A stretch of DNA of 60,111 nucleotides, taken from contig CBDUXT010000024.1 in the NCBI GenBank assembly GCA_965371245.1, positions 1 through 60,111 on the forward strand, read 5' to 3'. Position numbers and translations under genes: made by a program. The notes beneath the pieces were generated by a model. It worked only from the letters and a program-made list of their open reading frames with translations, had not been told where the DNA came from and did no database searches. This stretch comes from CBDUXT01 sp965371245. Lineage in GTDB: Bacteria; Planctomycetota; Phycisphaerae; UBA1845. Below are positions 19,282 to 27,672 of the stretch, piece after piece (position 1 is the first letter of the stretch; the number at the start of each line of letters is the position of its first letter).

Positions 19282-20043
19282 ATGGAGGCGGACAGCGAGT
19301 TCAGGGAGAGCAACACATTGGTCCAACGTCCCCCGCGAGAGCCTCTGTCGATCACTGTCTTTTTTCCTTGCTACAACGAGGAGGCGAACGTCGAATCCAC
19401 GACGATGGCCGCGCTTCGCACCTTCATGCCGCTCAGCGACGATCTCGAGGTGCTGATCGTCAACGATGGCAGCAAAGACCGCACGCGGGAGATCGCCGAT
19501 CGGCTCGCGGCCGAGCATCCACAGGTCCGGGCGATCCACAACGAGACGAACCTGGGTTACGGCGGAGCCCTGCAGCGCGGCTTCCGGGAGGCCACCAAGG
19601 CGTGGGTGTTCTATACCGACGGGGATGGGCAATTCGACTTCGCGGAAGTGGATAAACTGCTGCCGATGCTCGAAGAATACGATATTGTCAGTGCGTACCG
19701 ACTCAACCGGCAGGATCCGCCGATGCGTAAGCTGAACGCCCTGGGCTGGACGACGCTGGTCAATCTCGTTTTCCGAATGAGAATCCGCGACATGGATTGT
19801 GCGTTCAAGGTTTTTCCGACAAAGCTGTTCGACGAGATCGAGATGCACTCGCACAGCGCGCTGATCGACGCCGAGATTCTGGCCAGGGCGTTGCGGCTGG
19901 GCTATTCGATCGGACAGGTCGGCGTGCATCACTACCCGCGAACGGCCGGCGTGCAAACCGGCGCCAAGCTCGGGGTGATCGTGCAGGCGTTCAAAGAACT
20001 GTTCAGACTCCAGCGCGACATCCGGAGGACCGCGAGGCCGTGA
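19282..20043 (+). CDS. GT2 family glycosyltransferase (dolichyl-phosphate mannosyltransferase-like)
   Basis: 253 residues from the ATG at 19282; the frame extends to 19237. Inverting GT-A enzymes of this type move a sugar from a nucleotide donor to a polyprenyl phosphate or envelope acceptor. Motifs: FFPCYNEEANV at the start of the fold, VLIVNDGSKDRT, NLGYGGALQRGF, and the DxD-type metal site in FYTDGDGQFD. RDMDCAFKVFP and the downstream acidic helix match the catalytic-base region of DPM1-like proteins. No transmembrane anchor is visible, so it is likely cytoplasmic or membrane-peripheral. It precedes the sensor-CSD gene by about 100 bp on the same strand. Confidence 0.85.
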   Translation: MEADSEFRESNTLVQRPPREPLSITVFFPCYNEEANVESTTMAALRTFMPLSDDLEVLIVNDGSKDRTREIADRLAAEHPQVRAIHNETNLGYGGALQRGFREATKAWVFYTDGDGQFDFAEVDKLLPMLEEYDIVSAYRLNRQDPPMRKLNALGWTTLVNLVFRMRIRDMDCAFKVFPTKLFDEIEMHSHSALIDAEILARALRLGYSIGQVGVHHYPRTAGVQTGAKLGVIVQAFKELFRLQRDIRRTARP

Positions 20044-20140
20044 GACATCGTCCGACATCATCGAATCGATGGCGACCCGCGCCGACTGGGTCGATCGAAC
20101 GGGGCACGCCACGCCGGGCGCACGGCGGGGAGTCAACCGA

Positions 20141-21484
20141 ATGACAGCCAATGTGGGCCGAAGCCTGACCTATGCTTTCGGATCGCTGATTGCTCTGATG
20201 ACCGTCAGCGCCGGCGTCAACGTCCTGATGTCCCAGGAGATTGACGGCCTGACGCAGGCGCTGGTCGATCACAACGGTTCGCTGGCGGCGTGTGCCGACC
20301 TAGGCGCCGGGGCCAGCGCCGCTCAGGCGGCGGTCAGCGCTTTTATCATCCTCGGCGGCGATTCGGGCGTTGCCGACGAGTACCATGCGGCGCGCCTCGC
20401 CGCCTGGTCCGACATCGACACCGCCTTCGGGGCGCTCGAGGCACTCTCTGCCAACTGGTCGAACCCGAAAGACGCGGAGCGGCTCGACCAGCTTCGAACT
20501 CTGCTTGAGACCCTGCGACGCGCTCAGAGCGACATCGAGGAGATCGCGCACGCGGACGAAAATCTTCCCGCACGCGCTGCGCTGGTGGAAAAGGCGTTGC
20601 CCCTGGCAAATGAGATCCAACAGAGCTTGTCGGACATCATCGATGCCGTGGACGCGCGGCTTAGGCAACTCGACAAGACGACGTACTCCGAACAGGAAGA
20701 TCGACAGCGCAATCTCTGGATTGACGTAGGTAGATTAAGCAGCTTATTCGAGGACTCGCTTTCGGAGGTCAGGAACTACGTCACCTCGGGCGCAGCGGAA
20801 GCGCGGATCGCTTTCGCTTCACAATGGGTGCGTGTTCAATCAGCCTCGGACGACGCCGCCCGGTACAGTGACGTGCTGCCGGTGCCGCAGCGTGAACGCT
20901 GGGACGAGGTCGTGGCGAAGCTCGACCGGTTCCATGGTCTGACGCCATCGATGTTCGCCCAGCGGTCGGCCAAGGACTGGAACAAGGCCAGCTACAAACT
21001 GCGGATGAACGCGGCGCCTGCGGTGGACGAGATCAAGCGCGTCCTGTCGCTGCTTTCCGCGTCGCAGGGCATGGGCGCTGTTTCGGCACAGCGCGGGCTG
21101 TCGGACCAACGCTCCCTGATGATCGCCACCACGATCGCCCCGGTCGTGTTGACCTTCATTCTCGGTGCCCTGATGGTTTCGTCGATCAAACGCGAGGCCG
21201 CGGCAATCGGCGCTTTGGACAAGACGGGCGGCGCCAGGGACGTTGCCCCCGCACCCGACGGATCACCCGCCGCCGGATCAATCCCGATGCAGGGGACCGT
21301 TAAGTTTTTTAACGAAACCAAAGGGTTCGGCTTTATCGCCCCCGACGGCGGCGGCAACGACGTCTTCGTGCATCAGGCGGACATTTTGGGTACCTCCATT
21401 CAGGAAGGCGACCATGTCCACTTTGATATGACCCAGGAAGCCAAAGGCCCGAAGGCCGAGAACGTTCGACCTGTCGTCGCTTGA
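20141..21484 (+). CDS. Membrane helical sensor-like protein fused to a cytoplasmic cold-shock domain
   Basis: 447 residues from the ATG at 20141; GGGGAG lies eight bases upstream, whereas the longer frame from 20069 lacks an RBS. TM1 is about residues 8-30, followed by ~295 mostly helical residues (heptad-like, Ala/Leu/Glu-rich), resembling the ligand-binding four-helix bundle of chemoreceptors. TM2 is about 326-350 (IAPVVLTFILGALMV). After a ~33-residue Pro/Ala/Gly-rich cytoplasmic linker comes a complete cold-shock domain (383-447), with MQGTVKFFNETKGFGFI (RNP1-type) and VFVHQ (RNP2-type). There is no HAMP, kinase, GGDEF or MCP signalling domain. The CSD could bind RNA or ssDNA at the membrane under control of the external domain; this is inference. 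An internal start at 21287 could also yield free CSD, but its RBS is poor. Confidence 0.8.
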   Translation: MTANVGRSLTYAFGSLIALMTVSAGVNVLMSQEIDGLTQALVDHNGSLAACADLGAGASAAQAAVSAFIILGGDSGVADEYHAARLAAWSDIDTAFGALEALSANWSNPKDAERLDQLRTLLETLRRAQSDIEEIAHADENLPARAALVEKALPLANEIQQSLSDIIDAVDARLRQLDKTTYSEQEDRQRNLWIDVGRLSSLFEDSLSEVRNYVTSGAAEARIAFASQWVRVQSASDDAARYSDVLPVPQRERWDEVVAKLDRFHGLTPSMFAQRSAKDWNKASYKLRMNAAPAVDEIKRVLSLLSASQGMGAVSAQRGLSDQRSLMIATTIAPVVLTFILGALMVSSIKREAAAIGALDKTGGARDVAPAPDGSPAAGSIPMQGTVKFFNETKGFGFIAPDGGGNDVFVHQADILGTSIQEGDHVHFDMTQEAKGPKAENVRPVVA

Positions 21485-21868
21485 CCGTTTCACATCAACA
21501 CCCATCCCGGCGGCGTCCACGCGGGACGGCCCGCCCGATCTCCGGGTCACCCAACCATGCCCGCTGGAGACCTTTGCCGCACGGTCGCGAGACGCTCATG
21601 CTATCCGCGGTGTGGCAAATCCCTCCTTGCCGCACCTCGCCCATTGCGGGCGCCTCAAGGACGAAACACAATCGACCTATCCTGCACGCATGTCGAGCGC
21701 TGCGGTCTTTGGGACCTACATGTCCTGTTTCAGCATCTTCTTAGGGGCCAAGACATCGGTAGGATACGCCGGTCGGCTGGCACGATGCTTGCAAGAGTGT
21801 CAGGCGTCAATGCTTCGTGACGGCCAAAGGGCCACATTGGTTCAACATCCTAATGAAAGGGCAAGACC
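21485..21868. other. Intergenic region before the haem lipoprotein gene
   Basis: No convincing gene. Open frames here have unlikely compositions. It must hold the promoter and leader of the gene starting at 21869, whose RBS-like GAAAGGGCAAG lies just upstream of the ATG. Confidence 0.4.
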
Positions 21869-23425
21869 ATGCGACCAAGACCTGTGCTCGGATGGAAACC
21901 GTCGGTTTCGGTCGGGGCGGCAGCCGTGCTGGCACCGGCGTTTCTGATTCTGGCCGGCTGCGGCGTGCCGCCGGCGGGCAACGGAAATGGAAACGGCAAC
22001 ACGAACGGAAACGGAACCGCGCCGACACTGCAGGGACTTGATGCGAACAAATCCGTGACCCTCCCGTTCACCGTGCAAGCCGCCTACAACGATGACACCA
22101 TGTTCTTCCACATGAGCTGGGAAGGCGACAAGGGCGATACGCATGACTATTTCCGTTACACCAACGGGGAATGGCAACGGGAAGGCGGCGTGCGACGCGA
22201 CGCCCAGGCGACCATCGACAACGACCCCCTTCGCGGTTCGACCGGTATCAACTCGACCATCTACGAGTCGCGTGTCACGTTCATGCTCGACGACCCCAAC
22301 GGACCCAACGCGGTGGCCGGTTTTCGGGAATATGGCTGCATGCTGACCTGCCACGACAACAGCCGGACGATGCCGACCTGGGTTAACGCGGACGGCGAGG
22401 TTCACAAATACCTGCCCGACGACGTCCCCGGTCGCCTGGACCTTTGGCATCATCGACTCGGCCGGGCGAATCCGATCGGCCTGTCCGACGATCAGTGGGT
22501 CGGTCAGCGCACCGGCGATGAGGGCGACAGCGGCGGTGGGTCTCGCCACGGCGACAACGGCACGGGACCGTATGCCACGGCGAGCGTTGACGATGCGGGG
22601 AACCCGCAGTGGGTCTTCGATCCAGCCACGACGGGCGGCTCATTCGCGTTTCCGTTCGACGACTTGTTCACCAGCCCCCTACGCTCTTTTGTAGATGACA
22701 CGGCCGCGGAGTTGGGTCCCAACGCACCGAACCCCGTGGGCATCGACTATATGGACGCCGTGGCCATGGGCTACGTGCCTGCTGAAGGCGACACCGTTCC
22801 GCGCCGCCGGCTCCGCCAGACCGAGGGTAGCCGGGGCGACATTACGGCCGCCGGCACGACCTTCACCCCGTCCGCCGGCGACCCGCTCTTTGGCCGCTGG
22901 GACTCCAACATCCAACGGGCGCTTGATACGCTAAACGACGATGACACCGCCCTGGCGGACGGCAACATCTACAACATCGCCTTCGCCCTGCACACCGGAA
23001 TGGTGACGGTGCGAGACCACTACGTCTCGTTCGCCTACACGCTTTCGCTAAGCGGCGGCGATGCAGACATCCAGGCAGTCAAGATGGCGGGGAGCGGCAG
23101 CGGTACGCTTCCGGACTTCTTAGACACCGCGCAGTTCCCGGTGACCAACCTCGACATTTTCCTGCCCGGCATCACCAGCTTCGAGTTCCTAAACGGCGAC
23201 AACGTCGGGCTTGAGTACATCGACCCGGCCACCGGCATGGCTGTGGATCAGTCGCACGGTGGGGCCTCGTTCCTGGCTCAGGGTAGCGGCTGTCGCGATT
23301 GCCACAGTGTCCGCGAAGGCGCGGCCTTTGTTCCGGCCAACGGTGGCTTCCCCGCCGGGGCCATGGAAACACTCGTACCTTTGCGAGGCGGCGTGACGAC
23401 GCCGACGCCGATTCCGCCTCAGTAG
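21869..23425 (+). CDS. Ethylbenzene-dehydrogenase-like haem-binding lipoprotein
   Basis: 518 residues. The N-terminus has a hydrophobic segment ending FLILAGCGV (lipobox; Cys near residue 32), followed by a Gly/Asn-rich linker (NGNGNGNTNGNG). The body matches the EB_dh haem-binding fold found in the gamma subunits of DMSO-reductase-family enzymes and in stand-alone cytochromes: AAYNDDTMFFHMSWEG, YESRVTFMLDD, then CMLTCHDN (C157-H162). That site is CxxxCH, a one-residue-longer haem motif common in this family. A second, classical site CRDCH is at residues 475-479. Likely a surface electron-transfer lipoprotein. No molybdopterin catalytic subunit lies in the window, so it is probably not part of a dehydrogenase encoded here. 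Confidence 0.8.
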   Translation: MRPRPVLGWKPSVSVGAAAVLAPAFLILAGCGVPPAGNGNGNGNTNGNGTAPTLQGLDANKSVTLPFTVQAAYNDDTMFFHMSWEGDKGDTHDYFRYTNGEWQREGGVRRDAQATIDNDPLRGSTGINSTIYESRVTFMLDDPNGPNAVAGFREYGCMLTCHDNSRTMPTWVNADGEVHKYLPDDVPGRLDLWHHRLGRANPIGLSDDQWVGQRTGDEGDSGGGSRHGDNGTGPYATASVDDAGNPQWVFDPATTGGSFAFPFDDLFTSPLRSFVDDTAAELGPNAPNPVGIDYMDAVAMGYVPAEGDTVPRRRLRQTEGSRGDITAAGTTFTPSAGDPLFGRWDSNIQRALDTLNDDDTALADGNIYNIAFALHTGMVTVRDHYVSFAYTLSLSGGDADIQAVKMAGSGSGTLPDFLDTAQFPVTNLDIFLPGITSFEFLNGDNVGLEYIDPATGMAVDQSHGGASFLAQGSGCRDCHSVREGAAFVPANGGFPAGAMETLVPLRGGVTTPTPIPPQ

Positions 23426-23466
23426 ATTCCCATCCGGCCTAGCGCCGGTTCGAGATTCACCTTTGG

Positions 23467-23504
23467 GGTGGCACAGGCGGTCAAGTCGCCTGTGCCACCT
23501 TTTT
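23467..23504 (+). terminator. Rho-independent terminator
   Basis: Perfect 13-bp stem GGTGGCACAGGCG / CGCCTGTGCCACC with a 7-nt loop, followed by TTTTT. It ends the transcript of the haem lipoprotein gene. Confidence 0.85.
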
Positions 23505-23688
23505 GTCAATGACACGGGCTCGGGACATCCCGCACGCACCCCAAACCCAATGCGCCCTGCCGCGATTGTGGGCGCTGCGTCGTCCGTTGCGCTATCTGGC
23601 TGGTACCTGGGCTCGATGGAAGCGTCGATGCGATGACGCGCGCGAATCGCTCGACCGGCGGTTACAATGCTGAGCTTGGTGGGACGGA

Positions 23689-23780
23689 CTTAGAGCCTAT
23701 CCCGCAACAGTGTGGCACCACCAGCTTGCCGGTGGCTGCATGGGCTGCAAGCCCGTGCCACACGTGATCCGGGTATGGCT
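23689..23780. repeat. GAGCCTATCCC-family element, imperfect copy
   Basis: Begins CTTAGAGCCTATCCC and ends with a degraded GGGTATGGCTCTCA. The interior is two hairpins around GTGTGGCACC and CCCGTGCCACAC. Related copies are at 53538-53637 and 59223-59308. Confidence 0.55.
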
Positions 23781-23781
23781 C

Positions 23782-25818
23782 TCACGCTGTCGGATGAGGC
23801 ACTTCACCGCCGCCGAACTCGGGTTCCGGCTTGGGATCGACGGGTATCGGTCGGGCCAAGCCGACACTCTCCGCCGGTTTGGCGTCGTCGAGGAGGTCGG
23901 CGATTCCGGGGCGGTCAATCGATTCGCCGCGAATCAGCGCGTTGACCTCGTCCCCGGTGAGCGTTTCGAATTTCAAGAGCGCCAAGGCGATGGCCTCGAC
24001 CTTCTCGCGATGGGTCGCGAGGATCTGACTGGCCTGCTCGTAGCCGGCGTCGAGAATGCGCTTGATCTCGCCGTCAAGCATCTCGGCCGTCTTGTCCGAG
24101 TACTCACGCCCGGACAAATCGAGCATGCTCTTGGGCTCTTCCTCTGAATCGTAGTAGACAAAGCCGACTTCCTCGGCCATGCCCCATCCACGAACCATCC
24201 CGCGGGCGATCCCGGTGGCCTGCTTGATGTCCATAGCCGCCCCGCTGCTGATGTCGTCGCAGAACATCTTCTCCGCGATGCGCCCGGCAACGAGCACCCG
24301 GATGTTCGCCTCGAGGTAGCGCTTGCTGTAGACCAAACGGTCCCGTTCGGGCAACGAGAATGTCGCCCCGCCGGCCGGTCCGCGGGGAATGATGCTCACC
24401 TTGTGGAGCGGATCGGCGTCCTTTTCCATCGCCTGGATCAGGGCGTGCCCGGCCTCGTGATAGGCCGTGATCTTCCGGTCACGCTCGTCCACGGCGCGGC
24501 TCTTCTTGGCGCGTCCCCAACGGATCTTGTCGCGCGCCTCTTCGAGGTCTTCCTGCTCGACAAACTCCTTGTTGGCAAGCGTGGCAAGCAGGGCGGCCTC
24601 GTTGACGACGGCCGCCAGCTCGGCGCCGCTGAACATCGGCGTTCCGCGAGCGACGCGACGGATATCGACCGCGGGACCGAGCTTGATCTTGCGCATGTGG
24701 ACCTTGAGAATCTCGTAGCGCCCGACCATGTCGGGCATCGACACAAACACCTGCCGATCGAAGCGCCCTGGCCGGACCAGCGCGGGGTCCAGCACGTCCC
24801 CGCGGTTCGTCGCGGCGACCACGATCACCTGCGAATTGGTGTCGAAGCCGTCCATCTCGACGAGGATCGCGTTGAGCGTTTGCTCGCGCTCGTCGTGCCC
24901 GCCGCCGCCGAAGCTCGCACCACGCCGGCGACCAACCGCGTCGATCTCATCCAGGAAGATAATGCATGGGGAGTTTTCCTTGGCCTGCTTGAACAGGTCG
25001 CGCACGCGCGACGCCCCGACACCGACGAACATCTCGACGAAGTCCGATCCGCTGATCGAGAAAAAGGGCACGTCCGCTTCGCCGGCGATCGCCTTGGCCA
25101 GCAATGTCTTTCCGCAACCCGGCTCGCCCACCAACAGAACCCCTCGCGGGATTCGACCGCCGAGGCGCTGGAACTTCTTGGGCGACTTGAGGAACTCGAT
25201 GATCTCTTCGACCTCTTCCTTGGCCTCCTCGACGCCGGCCACGTCGGCGAAGGTGACGTTGGTGTGCTCTTTATGCGTGACCCGATGGCGCGAACGACCG
25301 AAGCTCCCCAGCATGCCGCCGGGGCCGCTGGCGCCGCGAATCTGCCGGAAGATCATGAACCAGATGAATCCGAAGATCAGAATGTAGGGCAGCAGGCTCA
25401 GCAGGACGAGCAGGATCTGACTTCGCCTTTCCGCCTTGATGTCGGCGACGCCGCGAAGCTGCTCCTCCAGATCCTTGATGAAGAGACCGTCGATGGCTTC
25501 GCGCGGGTACAGAACCTTGAACTCCAGCGCCTCGTCAGGCAGCGCGTCCGCCGACGGAGCCCGAAGAAGGATGTCGATCTCGCCATCCTCCTTGATCACC
25601 AGCGTCTGGATATCCTTCTTGCGAACATGCTCCTGGAACTCGCTGATGGAGATCACCTTCGGTTGCGGCATGGCCCGACCCAAGACGGCCACCAGCAACA
25701 TCGCAAGACCCAGCAAAATGAGCCAGCTCACGAGGTTCCGTGACATCTTCGTGTTGGGCGCGCCCTTTGAGTTGGGATCGCGCGGTTCCTGCGGCGATGA
25801 GCCGTTCTCGTCGGCCAT
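23782..25818 (-). CDS. ftsH: ATP-dependent zinc metalloprotease FtsH
   Basis: 678 residues from the ATG at 25818, preceded by GGAG. A membrane AAA+ protease that degrades misfolded membrane proteins and regulators. Order: TM1 (SWLILLGLAMLLVAVLG), ~110-residue periplasmic domain, TM2 (ILLVLLSLLPYILIFGFIW), AAA domain with Walker A GEPGCGKT (about 229-236), Walker B IIFLDEID and second-region-of-homology ATNRGDVLDPALVRPGRFDR, then the protease domain with zinc site HEAGH (about 452-456) and downstream Asp in the MFCDDISSGAAMDIKQAT block. The acidic, Pro-rich tail is typical. It follows a bamD-like-lptE pair on the same strand, about 66 bp after lptE, so cotranscription of envelope biogenesis and quality control is plausible. 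Confidence 0.96.
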   Translation of the reverse strand: MADENGSSPQEPRDPNSKGAPNTKMSRNLVSWLILLGLAMLLVAVLGRAMPQPKVISISEFQEHVRKKDIQTLVIKEDGEIDILLRAPSADALPDEALEFKVLYPREAIDGLFIKDLEEQLRGVADIKAERRSQILLVLLSLLPYILIFGFIWFMIFRQIRGASGPGGMLGSFGRSRHRVTHKEHTNVTFADVAGVEEAKEEVEEIIEFLKSPKKFQRLGGRIPRGVLLVGEPGCGKTLLAKAIAGEADVPFFSISGSDFVEMFVGVGASRVRDLFKQAKENSPCIIFLDEIDAVGRRRGASFGGGGHDEREQTLNAILVEMDGFDTNSQVIVVAATNRGDVLDPALVRPGRFDRQVFVSMPDMVGRYEILKVHMRKIKLGPAVDIRRVARGTPMFSGAELAAVVNEAALLATLANKEFVEQEDLEEARDKIRWGRAKKSRAVDERDRKITAYHEAGHALIQAMEKDADPLHKVSIIPRGPAGGATFSLPERDRLVYSKRYLEANIRVLVAGRIAEKMFCDDISSGAAMDIKQATGIARGMVRGWGMAEEVGFVYYDSEEEPKSMLDLSGREYSDKTAEMLDGEIKRILDAGYEQASQILATHREKVEAIALALLKFETLTGDEVNALIRGESIDRPGIADLLDDAKPAESVGLARPIPVDPKPEPEFGGGEVPHPTA

Positions 25819-25884
25819 CCGACTACTCCATTCCAGTGACACTTCTACCTGCGCGACCGCGCAAGCTATCAAATCATAGGGTCG

Positions 25885-26391
25885 CTACCAGCCCGATTCC
25901 ATGCTCTCGACGACGCGCTCTGCCAGGCCTTCCAGAACCCGGGTCATCCCCTGGGTGAACGTCTCCCCCACCGGTGGGATGTAGCTCGATTGATAAACGA
26001 ATCGCGGCTTGTCCACGAGAATATCGCCGGAACGCATGTCCTGCAGCCGGAAACGGATCACCACCGACGTGCCGATCTCACGCGGCAGATTGGTGTCGAA
26101 CACGTCGCCGAACGTACGGTTTTTGACGGAAAGAATCTCGCCCGACAGAATCGCGTCGGCCGTGTCCCTCCTCGAAAGGTGGTATGGCGTATCCATCGCC
26201 ACCCGCTTACTGATCGCTTCGGTCAGACGAAACTCCAACTCGCGTCGAAACTCTCGCGAGTGAAACATCTCTACGTGGATTGTCTGAATATCGGTCCGAA
26301 AGGGGCGAGCGGACGAATAGCCGCACCCGGTCGAACCCGCCAACAGGAGCAAGGCGAGCGATTTTGCTGATCGGACGAGCTTGCGGTTCAT
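25885..26391 (-). CDS. lptE: LptE-like LPS-assembly lipoprotein
   Basis: 168 residues. The N-terminus has a lipoprotein signal ending in LLLAGSTGCGYSS, with the GCGY start of mature LptE proteins. LptE helps LptD insert lipopolysaccharide into the outer membrane. The mature part matches the family pattern: IQTIHVEMFHSREFRRELEFRLTEAI, then DTADAILSGEILSV and a late FVYQSSYIPPVGETF. The start overlaps the stop of the upstream bamD-like gene by four bases (ATGA), a strong translational-coupling sign. It implies an LPS-like outer membrane. LptE proteins diverge strongly, so the name rests on architecture as well as motifs. Confidence 0.75.
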   Translation of the reverse strand: MNRKLVRSAKSLALLLLAGSTGCGYSSARPFRTDIQTIHVEMFHSREFRRELEFRLTEAISKRVAMDTPYHLSRRDTADAILSGEILSVKNRTFGDVFDTNLPREIGTSVVIRFRLQDMRSGDILVDKPRFVYQSSYIPPVGETFTQGMTRVLEGLAERVVESMESGW

Positions 26392-27455
26392 CGGTTCATT
26401 CGCCCGTCCGCGTTCGATTGGGGTTCGACCGAGCCACCCGGAACCGCTCGAAGGGCACCGAGCAGTTCCAGGCGCGTCGTCGCCTTGGTAGCGGCTACCG
26501 TATCCGGCCAGTCTTTCAAGACGGCCTGATAGTAGAAGACGGCCGAGCTGATGTGGTCGGTCCGTTCATAGTAACCGCCGACGGCCAGCGCCTTTTGGGC
26601 GCGGGTCTCTCGGATGCCGTTTAGAATCAGCGCGACACCTTCGCGGTCGGCAGCCCTGGGATACTGCGATCGATACTCGCGGTACCGCTCGTCGGCCTGA
26701 ATCATAGCGGCATCATCGTAATCGACCCCCCCAAAGCTCGCCAACTCGGCCTCGGCCAATCGGCGCAGGGCAAACTCGTGGTATCGGCTTCGCGGATACT
26801 CGCGCAACAACTGTGCGTAGGCCAGCTTGGCGCTGGCGTGATCGCCCGTCTTGAATAGGTGATTCGCCTTGGTCTCGATGGCAAGCTCGGCCAGAGGACT
26901 GTCGGCATAATCCGTCGATATCTCATCAAGGATGCGAAGCCCGGTGTCCTCCCCTGAAAACAGACGCAAACCCATGAGCTTCAGCTTGACCCCTCCGAGA
27001 AACGCCTCGCCAATGACGAACTCGAGTCGAAGGGCTTCCGCTGTCAGAGCGCTTCCCCCGTAGGTGCCCAGGAACTCCTGGAGCACTTCGTGCGCTTTGT
27101 GGTACGCTTGTCGTCCAATCAGGCTCTCGGCGCGGGCGATCAGCAGGTCGGGCTTTAGCGCCTGGTTCTCGCCATACTTCCCGACGAACCGATCGATCGA
27201 CTTCAGGGCCTCTCGATATTCCTGGTCCTTGATGAGAACGCGAATCGCGTGCAGGTCCCCGTCGGGCGTTCCCACCGAGGGCGCCGCGGTCTCCGCCCAC
27301 GCTTGACGGTCCACGTCGTAGGTCAGCGTTCGCGTGCGCGGCTGCTGCGCAGCCGATAGCCCGGGCAAGCTCAAGAGGCAGCCCGCCACCAGCGCCGCCG
27401 GCCACCAGATTGATCGAGCCAACGCCATCAACACCGTTCTCTTACACACAAACAT
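26388..27455 (-). CDS. BamD-like TPR lipoprotein/periplasmic protein
   Basis: 355 residues. Start fixed by a strong RBS (AGGAGGTGA, five bases before the ATG). The N-terminus is a signal sequence (ALVAGCLLSLPGLSAAQ); the Cys is not in a clear lipobox, so it may be periplasmic rather than lipidated. The body is TPR-like helices: DGDLHAIRVLIKDQEYREAL, KPDLLIARAESLIGRQAYHKAHE, AKLAYAQLLREYPRSRYHEFAL, and AQKALAVGGYYERTDHISSA followed by Y-x-A-V-L-K-x-W. The blocks with (R/Q)-Y-P-x-S-x-Y-x-x-x-A are typical of BamD/YfiO. It is coupled to lptE, so a role in outer-membrane assembly is reasonable. A general TPR scaffold is the alternative. Confidence 0.7.
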   Translation of the reverse strand: MFVCKRTVLMALARSIWWPAALVAGCLLSLPGLSAAQQPRTRTLTYDVDRQAWAETAAPSVGTPDGDLHAIRVLIKDQEYREALKSIDRFVGKYGENQALKPDLLIARAESLIGRQAYHKAHEVLQEFLGTYGGSALTAEALRLEFVIGEAFLGGVKLKLMGLRLFSGEDTGLRILDEISTDYADSPLAELAIETKANHLFKTGDHASAKLAYAQLLREYPRSRYHEFALRRLAEAELASFGGVDYDDAAMIQADERYREYRSQYPRAADREGVALILNGIRETRAQKALAVGGYYERTDHISSAVFYYQAVLKDWPDTVAATKATTRLELLGALRAVPGGSVEPQSNADGRMNR

Positions 27456-27672
27456 ATCGTCACCTCCTCCGTGAGGGTCTCACACCGCGCCGGGCCGGAT
27501 TCTATCGCCAAGGGCGTCAACCACGCAAACCGCCGATTCGTGAGGCCCCTGGGGGCAAGGGGCCCGATCCCGGCGTTGTGGCGTTACGCCCAGGCGGCTA
27601 GATTGCACGGGCGACCAGAGGTAGCTACGGCCTCACCCGGCCGCCAGAGGACAAAGTGAGAGGAGCCGCACC

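Noticed and set aside
21612..21947. 111-codon frame before the haem lipoprotein gene
   Set aside because: Unlikely composition, and it overlaps the signal peptide of the real gene in another frame.
24403..25743. 446-codon plus-strand frame opposite ftsH
   Set aside because: An antisense shadow of the FtsH coding region; all FtsH motifs are on the minus strand.
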